Assembly: GCA_964405775.1 (NCBI GenBank)
Contig: CAYOPG010000009.1
Coordinates: 1 to 44,893 of the forward strand
DNA length: 44,893 bases
Source of the DNA: JAAZFF01 sp964405775
GTDB taxonomy: Bacteria; Verrucomicrobiota; Kiritimatiellia; RFP12; UBA3636
Direction of reading: 5' to 3'
Shown: in pieces, positions 8,140 through 15,021 of the stretch
Layout of the letters: each line of letters opens with the position of its first letter
Numbering within the stretch: position 1 is the stretch's first letter
Notes under the pieces: model-generated
What the model saw: the letters and a program-made list of their open reading frames with translations, nothing else
Told to the model about the DNA's origin: nothing
The model's database searches: none
Made by a program: the position numbers and the translations under genes

Positions 8140-9534
8140 ATGGATAACAGGAAAAAAATCCGCGACATGGCAGAAAGCGCATCTTTTGCGCACCGCCAGA
8201 TGCTGGGCCTTACAAGCCGAAAGAAACGCGATATACTATATTCCATTGCGGATGAGCTCGAGAGTTGCCGCGATGAGATTCTGAGTGCGAACAAGAAGGA
8301 CGTTGCAGAATCAAAGAGCCGCGGCCGTTCCGAGGCTTTCCTTGACAGACTCTCGATCACCGAGCTCCGTTTCAGCAACCTTGTGCGAGCGTTCCGCGTC
8401 ATCGCCGATTTCAAGGATCCCATAGGGGAACAGATCAGCCGCTGGATACGCCCAAACGGGCTAGAGATCGTGCGCCGGCGAGTGCCCATCGGAGTTGTCG
8501 GTATCGCTCTGGAATCGCGTCCGCATGTGGTCGCGCTCGCCGCCGCGATATGCTTCAAGGTTAACAATGCCGTCGTGGTGGTGGGTGACAGCGAGTCCTC
8601 ACGCACCTGCAAGTGCCTCTCCAAAGTGATAAGAAATGGCGGTGAGCGCAGCGGACTTCCGGCCGATGCTCTTCAGGTTCTTTGTAGCGAGGACAACCTC
8701 ATAGACGGACGCATCCTGACATCCCTCGAAGGGCTTGTGGATCTGGCCATACTCCGCGGAGACCTAGCCTTTGTCACAGACCTCACGGCGCATGCAAGGA
8801 TTCCGGTGCTCAAGCATACGGGTGGACTCTGCCACATCTACATAGATTGTGACAGGATAAAGCCTCCGGCAGGCGACCCGCCTCCGGTCTCGGCTGCTGC
8901 GCCCGGATTCTCCACCGCAAAAGCTGCGCTCGAGGTGCCATCGCCAGAGGCGGGAGCGCTTCCAGCCGGCGATCAGAAGGTAAATCCGGTCGATCTCGAT
9001 TCCGCCGTGGAAATTGTCATCAACTCACGGTGTCTGGATCCGTATTCCTGCAACTCCGCAAACGTGGTTCTCGTTCACAAAAACATCGCTTCCCGGTTCT
9101 TGCCGACGCTTGCGCTTAGGGCAGAAGCGGAACACGTGGAGCTTCACGGAGACGAACGGGCGGTGGCGTTACTTCCTGGAATGCAGTTGGCGGACGCCGA
9201 CGAATGGCATAACCCGCGCAAAGAAGTAGCAATCACAATTGGCATCGTAGACAGTCTTGAGGATGCTATTGAACATATAAACAATCTTGGATCGCACCTG
9301 TCCGACACTATTATTTCCCCAGACATCGGCGCCCAGGACGTGTTTATGCGCGACGTTGATTCCGCCGCTGTCTATTCGAACGCCTCGACGAACTTCACCG
9401 ATGGAGGCGAGTTCGGCATGGGGGCGGAGATAGGGCTTAGCAACGACAAGCTGTTCGCCCGCGGCCCCATCGGACTTGAAGATTTGACAAGTACCAAATA
9501 CATTGTCCGCGGCAGCGGCCAGACAAAGGTTTGA
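8140..9534 (+). CDS. proA: Gamma-glutamyl phosphate reductase with Pro/Ala-rich insertion
   Basis: A 464-residue NADPH-dependent reductase making glutamate semialdehyde in proline synthesis, about 45 residues longer than usual. RRRVPIGVVGIALESRP and HTGGLCHIYID are characteristic, and catalytic C304 lies in DPYSCNSANVVLVH. The extra length is one block at residues about 241-284 (bases 8860-8991). It is rich in Pro, Ala and Gly and placed just before the catalytic-loop helix, where relatives have a short acidic turn. The frame is intact through it and the core resumes at DLDSAVEIVIN. The residue four after the catalytic region that is often Glu is Asn here. It is translationally close to proB and holA. 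Confidence 0.93.
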   Translation: MDNRKKIRDMAESASFAHRQMLGLTSRKKRDILYSIADELESCRDEILSANKKDVAESKSRGRSEAFLDRLSITELRFSNLVRAFRVIADFKDPIGEQISRWIRPNGLEIVRRRVPIGVVGIALESRPHVVALAAAICFKVNNAVVVVGDSESSRTCKCLSKVIRNGGERSGLPADALQVLCSEDNLIDGRILTSLEGLVDLAILRGDLAFVTDLTAHARIPVLKHTGGLCHIYIDCDRIKPPAGDPPPVSAAAPGFSTAKAALEVPSPEAGALPAGDQKVNPVDLDSAVEIVINSRCLDPYSCNSANVVLVHKNIASRFLPTLALRAEAEHVELHGDERAVALLPGMQLADADEWHNPRKEVAITIGIVDSLEDAIEHINNLGSHLSDTIISPDIGAQDVFMRDVDSAAVYSNASTNFTDGGEFGMGAEIGLSNDKLFARGPIGLEDLTSTKYIVRGSGQTKV

Positions 9535-9538
9535 ATAA

Positions 9539-10627
9539 ATGGCCAAATCATACCCTCCGGCCATTCTCGTGACGTGCGAAGACGACTACCTGCTTGAAAC
9601 CAGAGTCAAAGAGATCATAGGCTCCCTCGTCCCCGAATCCAATCGCATGTTCGGCCTTGAGGATATAGATTGCGCCGTCGATACTATCGACGCCTCAAAG
9701 CAGGCCATGGACGCTACCCGCAACGCGCTGGTCCAGCAGGGCTTTTTCAGTGAAAATAAGACGATATGGATGCGCAACTTGACCTTTCTGGAAGCGAAAC
9801 GCCTGCAGAAATCGGACACTTTCAACGACAACCTTGCGTCTTTTTGTGACTGGCTTACCGTCAAAGGCATACCAGAAGGATTCACGCTGCTTGTCTCCGC
9901 GCCCAAGATTCCCAAGACCTCGCGATTTTATAAATTGTTCACAGAAATGGCGAAAAATAAGCTGGCTGTCATAGAAGAGATCAAGCAGCCAGACGCGAGA
10001 TCGGCTTTGCCCGTGGTTCTTGCCGCTGCGAAGAAAATCGGATACGAGATGCCGACGCAGGTTGCCGAGGAAGTTGTAGACCGAGCCGGAGCCTCGCCGC
10101 GTGTGCTCGCCATGGAAGTTGAGAAGCTCTACCTGTACACAAACGGGACCGCCCCCAAGGCGGAGGACGTCGAGGCAATATGCACGGTCAACGCCGAAGG
10201 TCAATTCTGGGATCTTACCGATGCGTTTGGAAACCGCGATCTAAAGAAGACCCTTGTTGTGCTGCACAACCTATATGAGAGGGGCGTTGAACCCGTATTT
10301 CTAGTCATACAACTCGAAACTCGCCTAAGCGAATTGTATCTGGTGAACGACAGTATACGAAACAGAACCATGTCGATGAATGGTAGCTGGGCGGGTTCAC
10401 TTTCGGCTGAAGATGTAGACGCTGTGGGAGGTCTGGGCAAGTTCGAGGTTACGTCGAAAAAGCCCTGGTCATTAAGTCGAATCGTGTCTCAGGCTGTCAA
10501 ATGGAAGCCATCGGAGCTGAGGTACGCGCGCACAGTTATGAACACTGCGCACGAACGCATGGTCAGAATAACCGTAGACGCGGAGAATCTTTTGGAGATG
10601 GCTATCTCGGATGCTCTTAAGGTGTAA
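9539..10627 (+). CDS. holA: DNA polymerase III delta subunit
   Basis: A 362-residue HolA-type clamp-loader subunit that opens the beta sliding clamp. The N-terminal segment PPAILVTCEDDYLLETRVKE is the degenerate AAA+ start of the family. The middle reads VAEEVVDRAGASPRVLAMEVEKLYLY, the delta-type helix with its leucine-rich spacing. The C-terminal helical domain includes LHNLYERGVEPVFLVIQLETRL. No Walker A is present, as expected for delta. The ATG lies four bases after the proA stop, so it is the third gene of the pro operon. It converges with ligA 32 bases away. Confidence 0.88.
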   Translation: MAKSYPPAILVTCEDDYLLETRVKEIIGSLVPESNRMFGLEDIDCAVDTIDASKQAMDATRNALVQQGFFSENKTIWMRNLTFLEAKRLQKSDTFNDNLASFCDWLTVKGIPEGFTLLVSAPKIPKTSRFYKLFTEMAKNKLAVIEEIKQPDARSALPVVLAAAKKIGYEMPTQVAEEVVDRAGASPRVLAMEVEKLYLYTNGTAPKAEDVEAICTVNAEGQFWDLTDAFGNRDLKKTLVVLHNLYERGVEPVFLVIQLETRLSELYLVNDSIRNRTMSMNGSWAGSLSAEDVDAVGGLGKFEVTSKKPWSLSRIVSQAVKWKPSELRYARTVMNTAHERMVRITVDAENLLEMAISDALKV

Positions 10628-10659
10628 TCCGATTCTATAAAGCGATGAGATAGATGCTT

Positions 10660-13035
10660 TTAGAAGAGCGACGGGGATTGGGTCGAGACGGCAGGCAAAG
10701 CGAGATGGACGCGCATTTCAGATTCATCCATCGTCTTTGTACCGAGATGTGACGCCTTGTTCGTCTTGCTTGCACCGGGGTTGTCGCCAATAATCAGGTA
10801 GTCGGTGTTTTTGGAAACGCTGTCCACGACTTTGCCTCCAGCGTTCGTTATGAGGTCTGCGGCGGTGTTGCGATCAAGGCCGTCGTGGAATGAACCGGTG
10901 ATTACGACAGTCTTGCCATCGAAGAACGACCCTGTAGGAGCGCCGGTGCTTTTGCCGCCTCCGCCCACTGGGTTTATTCCCAGTTCATTCATGCGTTCCA
11001 CAAAATCGCGTCCGTAATCCGAATTGAAAAATTTGTGGATCGCCCGGCAAGCTTCCGGTTTGACGTCCGCAGTGAATTTTAGAGCCGATCCCTTGACGCT
11101 TCTTGCTGTGCCGGCTGCAACCATGCGAGAGCCCAGCGCCTCGATTTCGTCTGAGAGTAGCGCGTACTTGTCCGCGCATTCCACACGGTCTGATACATCC
11201 ATCGCGCGCACACGCTGTGTGTTGGGGTTGTTCGCATCGGCCGCATCCATCAGATCGTACAGCCGTTCAGCATCGGCAATTATCTCCGACTTTGTGAAAT
11301 CCTCGAAGTTTTTGTGAAGGTCGGCCAGATCGCGGGCGTTTTTAGCGCCGATGCCGGGGATGCCTATAGCGTATATCCAACGCCCGAGGGGGAGTGTCTT
11401 GCTACGCCGGATCGCCTCCATGATCGTCTTCGCATTTGATTCTCCCAGCACCCTGCCGGAGGATGTATTCACCTCGTCTTGGAAAAGTGCGGCATTCGAA
11501 TTGTTTTTTACAGAGCCATAATTGGCGGAAGATTCGAGGTTTAGCGTAGATAGGAGAATCTCAGAGATCCCGAATAAATCCATCGGATTCGAAATGAGGT
11601 TCTGCTCGACCAGAGCTGCGGCGACCTTCTCTCCCAGCCCCTCGATGTCGAGCGCGTCCCGCGATGCGAAGTGCTGCACTCTGGCTACTAGTTGCGCGGG
11701 GCAGAGGAAATTTGTGCAGCGGATGGCGACTTCTTCGGCTCGGCGGATGGTTTGATCGCCGCACACGGGGCAGGCGGTTGGCATTGTGAATTCTATTTCC
11801 GAGCCAGTGCGTTTTTCGGGCAGCACGGCGACGACCGCCGGAATAACTTCGCCGGCTTTTTCGATCATCACGTGGTCACCGATCCGGATGTCCTTGCGAC
11901 GAATCTCGTCCTCGTTGTGGAGAGTCGCGCGCGAGATATCGGAGCCTGCAAGACGCACAGTGCGCAGTTCCGCGACCGGCGTGAGCACCCCTGTGCGCCC
12001 GACCTGCACAGTTATCGCCTCAATCACTGTCTCTGCTTGTTCTGGCGCGTATTTGTAAGCGCGTGCCCAGCGCGGTGCTTTTGCCGTGCTGCCGAGTTTT
12101 TTGTACAGAGTTCTATCGTTAACTTTGACAACGGCGCCGTCCATCTCGAATGGGAATTCATGGCGCATTGTCTCAAGCTCGTCTATTGCCTCCAAAACTT
12201 TCGCGATGCCGTGGCACGTCCACGTGCGTGGCTGTGCGGGAAGTCCAAGCTCTCTGAGTTTTTCGGTCAGTGCGGCATGAGTGGACGGTTCGGGAATTCC
12301 GTCAATAATTCCCACACCGTAGAGTATCGCGTTGAGAGGACGCTTGGCGGTCAAGGAGGGGTCAAGAAGTTTTATCGAACCGGCAGCCGCATTGCGCGGG
12401 TTTTTAAAGGGCTCCTCGCCGCGTTCAATCTGAGACTCGGTGAGTTTTAGAAAACCTGCTTTTGGCATGTATATCTCTCCGCGCGCCTCAAAATAGTGCG
12501 CGTCGGTGGGAATGCGCAGCGGGATAGTTCGGATGGTGCGAACGTTCGCCGTTATTTCGTCTCCAACTTCGCCGTTGCCGCGAGTGGCCGCGGTTGTGAG
12601 CACCCCGTCCTTGTAATGCAGCGAAAAGGCAAGTCCGTCTATTTTAGGTTCTACAACGTAGTCCAGAGATTCGGCGTGCACGAGATCCCGGATCATCTTG
12701 TCGAACTCCACCAACTCTCCGCGAGCGTATGTGTTCTCCAGAGACTGCATGGGAATAACATGTTCAAACGACTTGAATTCTGAAACGGGGCGGCCTCCGA
12801 CACGTTGCGTCGGAGAATCGGGTGTGATCAGTTCCGGGTGCTTTGTCTCAAGCGCAATAAGCTCCTGCAGAAGTTTGTCAAACTCGAAATCGGAAATCTC
12901 CGGCTCTGCCTTGACGTAATACAACTCGTTGTGATGATCAATCTTCGACCGCAGGTATGCTGCCATCTCTGTTTCCTTTGAGAGCGGCTTAGATGTCTGG
13001 TTCTGGGTTGCGAATGAGAATAGGTCGTTTTCCAT
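10660..13035 (-). CDS. ligA: NAD-dependent DNA ligase, enlarged
   Basis: A 791-residue ligase that seals nicks during replication and repair, over 100 residues longer than the usual 670. The adenylated lysine is K131 in VVEPKIDGLAF. A four-Cys zinc finger (CPVCGDQT...CTNFLCPAQL), helix-hairpin-helix region (IPGIGAKNARDLADL) and C-terminal BRCT domain (GKTVVITGSFHDGL...KNTDYLIIGDNPG) follow in order. Extra residues lie before the HhH region (after LLSTLNLE) and between it and the BRCT domain. The frame runs upstream to 13236, but that 67-residue extension is Cys/Arg/His-rich and unlike LigA; ATG at 13035 (MENDLFSF) is preferred. Confidence 0.95.
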   Translation of the reverse strand: MENDLFSFATQNQTSKPLSKETEMAAYLRSKIDHHNELYYVKAEPEISDFEFDKLLQELIALETKHPELITPDSPTQRVGGRPVSEFKSFEHVIPMQSLENTYARGELVEFDKMIRDLVHAESLDYVVEPKIDGLAFSLHYKDGVLTTAATRGNGEVGDEITANVRTIRTIPLRIPTDAHYFEARGEIYMPKAGFLKLTESQIERGEEPFKNPRNAAAGSIKLLDPSLTAKRPLNAILYGVGIIDGIPEPSTHAALTEKLRELGLPAQPRTWTCHGIAKVLEAIDELETMRHEFPFEMDGAVVKVNDRTLYKKLGSTAKAPRWARAYKYAPEQAETVIEAITVQVGRTGVLTPVAELRTVRLAGSDISRATLHNEDEIRRKDIRIGDHVMIEKAGEVIPAVVAVLPEKRTGSEIEFTMPTACPVCGDQTIRRAEEVAIRCTNFLCPAQLVARVQHFASRDALDIEGLGEKVAAALVEQNLISNPMDLFGISEILLSTLNLESSANYGSVKNNSNAALFQDEVNTSSGRVLGESNAKTIMEAIRRSKTLPLGRWIYAIGIPGIGAKNARDLADLHKNFEDFTKSEIIADAERLYDLMDAADANNPNTQRVRAMDVSDRVECADKYALLSDEIEALGSRMVAAGTARSVKGSALKFTADVKPEACRAIHKFFNSDYGRDFVERMNELGINPVGGGGKSTGAPTGSFFDGKTVVITGSFHDGLDRNTAADLITNAGGKVVDSVSKNTDYLIIGDNPGASKTNKASHLGTKTMDESEMRVHLALPAVSTQSPSLF

Positions 13036-13149
13036 GCGTTCGATTCTACCACCGGACACGCAGTGCCGACAAGCGTCATTGCTTAATCTTTTTTTTTCTT
13101 GAGGTTTTCTGTTTTTTTTGCGACAATCGTCGGCGTTGAGGGGACACTG

Positions 13150-13181
13150 CCCGTGATTATGTTGTGATGTTTCGTCACGGG
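13150..13181. other. Inverted repeat in the ligA / glycosidase-like intergenic gap
   Basis: CCCGTGA (13150-13156) and TCACGGG (13175-13181) are perfect complements around an 18-base loop. They sit about 70 bases before the plus-strand gene at 13249. No T-run follows, so it looks like a leader structure or operator rather than a terminator. Two long T-runs at 13089-13118 belong to the same 213-base gap. Confidence 0.35.
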
Positions 13182-13248
13182 TTCCTCTCTGAAGAAGAAA
13201 AACAGAAAGGTCGTATTCTTGACCTAACGCATACACGGATTACAAAAA

Positions 13249-15021
13249 ATGACAACGATAGCACAGGGGCGCCCATCGGAATTCAAACCTTTTGAACCCT
13301 TGGAACATGCCAACCTTTCTATAAACTACCTCACCGAGATGACGGACGCCAAATTGGGATATCTCCCATACGGAGTCGTCGTGCCGTTCAAGAATCCGCC
13401 ATTTGCGGAGCACAACCGGATTGACGACGCCTTGCTTGTACCGTCGTGGTACGAGGGATTGTCGTGCGCTAGGGAGATGGCGGGTTCGGAGCGTGGCGCG
13501 GCTGTAGAGGAGGCTCTGCTGAACAAACTGTTGGGCGAAGGTTGGGACGATAATTCCGGCCTTCGTTTCCCGGTGCGCCGTCCTTGGTCCGGCAAAATGG
13601 ACTACTGCTTGATATCGGAGATGGCGACAGTGCTGTCGGCTCTTAACAGGGCGTTGGAGGTGTCTCCGAAAAACAAGCTCGCCGAAAAGCGTTCTGCCGA
13701 TCTTGTGGCTGGTCTTCGCAAGCTCGTTGTTGAGAGCAAGATCCGCGCGGTGGAGATAGGCGAAGTTGGCAACGAAGAGACGTGCTTCTCGTTCCCCGTG
13801 GACGTATATGTTCTAGGCAAGGGGTTGACGCCGGAGATAAGCACCGGGTTTTCCGACTGGGAGTTGCGCTGTTCTGTGCTGATAACACCGCTTGTGAAAC
13901 GCTATGCGTTGACCGAGGATGAAGCGGCGTTGGATCTCGCCGTGGGGCTTGCGAACCGCATCACCGCGATAAGTCATTTCTTCACAATGCGAAATGAATT
14001 TTCCGGTCAGGTACATTCTGCTATATGGACTGCGTCGGGGCTTGCGCGTCTTGGGCGAGTTGCTGGCCAGGATCGCTACATCGCGAAGGCCAAGGGGTTG
14101 TACGACTATGTCAGGCGCAACTCTTCCGCGTTCGGGTGGGTGCCGGAGTACATGCAGTGGCAGTTGATAGCCGACGAACGGTGCGAGGCGTTCTGTATAA
14201 AAGACATGATGGAATGCGCCCTTGAGCTGGTCGATTGTGGTTTCCCGGAATATTGGGACGATATTCACAGGTTCTGGCGCAACCACCTGGCGCAGAGCCA
14301 GCTTGCTGATACAGGTTTCATGCCGGACACCAAAAGTCCCGCCGACACGGAAATGCGTACTTACAAAAACATGCCGGCTCGCCTGTTGGGCGGGTGCTTC
14401 GGAGGCTCTGCCCCGAACGGCATGCTTTTATCCCGCTACAACAGCATCTCGGGTTACGCCTCAGGAGTCGCGCCGCAGGGCATGCTTCTGGCATGGAGGC
14501 GCGCCATAGAGTATTCGCGTGGAACCGCCACCATCAACTTCCCGGTAAATTGTGAGAACGAAGTGGCGCAGGTGAGGGTGGGCTACCCCAACGAGGGCGC
14601 GATCCGCGTCAAGCTTAAGAAGGCATGCCGAGTCATAGTTCGCGTATTCCCGTGGATGCCGACTCCGCACGAGGGGACTCGCGGCGGGCGCCCCGCGGCG
14701 CTTGAGAGACGTGACGACCAGGTGTCTTTCTCGAATAGTGAGAAAGGCGCCGAGCTTGAGTTTACGCACGAGCTGAAGATGCGTCGAGTGCTTGAGAACG
14801 TTATGGGTCTCGACTTTTTCGGATTGTGGCGTGGCGCGGACATGGTGGATATATTGCCGCACGGTCAGGGCTACCGCCTCTACCAACGCGGAGTTGGCGT
14901 GGCAGTAGAGAATCCCGTGTTTCCAGAGCAATACGAGCCTAAAGCCGAGGTCGAACACTTGATAGAGCCTGAGAACCTCAGAGAGGCCCGTCTCAACAGG
15001 CGCAAGGCTCCCCGCAATTGA
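13249..15021 (+). CDS. Six-hairpin glycosidase-like protein
   Basis: A 590-residue soluble protein without signal peptide or membrane segment. The helix-rich N-terminal 400 residues, with repeated aromatic/Gly motifs such as SGQVHSAIWTASGLARLGR and FGWVPEYMQWQL, resemble (alpha/alpha)6-barrel sugar enzymes, and the C-terminal part (ATINFPVNCENEVAQVRVGYP onward) looks like the beta-sandwich of GH127-type proteins. I cannot identify catalytic residues, so substrate and activity are open. Its TGA overlaps the TTG start of murD by bases 15018-15021, tying translation to the division and cell-wall operon. No strong ribosome-binding site precedes its ATG. Confidence 0.55.
   Translation: MTTIAQGRPSEFKPFEPLEHANLSINYLTEMTDAKLGYLPYGVVVPFKNPPFAEHNRIDDALLVPSWYEGLSCAREMAGSERGAAVEEALLNKLLGEGWDDNSGLRFPVRRPWSGKMDYCLISEMATVLSALNRALEVSPKNKLAEKRSADLVAGLRKLVVESKIRAVEIGEVGNEETCFSFPVDVYVLGKGLTPEISTGFSDWELRCSVLITPLVKRYALTEDEAALDLAVGLANRITAISHFFTMRNEFSGQVHSAIWTASGLARLGRVAGQDRYIAKAKGLYDYVRRNSSAFGWVPEYMQWQLIADERCEAFCIKDMMECALELVDCGFPEYWDDIHRFWRNHLAQSQLADTGFMPDTKSPADTEMRTYKNMPARLLGGCFGGSAPNGMLLSRYNSISGYASGVAPQGMLLAWRRAIEYSRGTATINFPVNCENEVAQVRVGYPNEGAIRVKLKKACRVIVRVFPWMPTPHEGTRGGRPAALERRDDQVSFSNSEKGAELEFTHELKMRRVLENVMGLDFFGLWRGADMVDILPHGQGYRLYQRGVGVAVENPVFPEQYEPKAEVEHLIEPENLREARLNRRKAPRN

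Noticed and set aside
10628..10659. AAAGC/GCTTT inverted repeat between holA and ligA
   Set aside because: Five-base stem with a 12-base loop and short T-run is too weak to call a terminator.
13036..13236. 67-residue upstream extension of LigA
   Set aside because: Composition is unlike LigA and the internal ATG at 13035 starts the normal N-terminal region.
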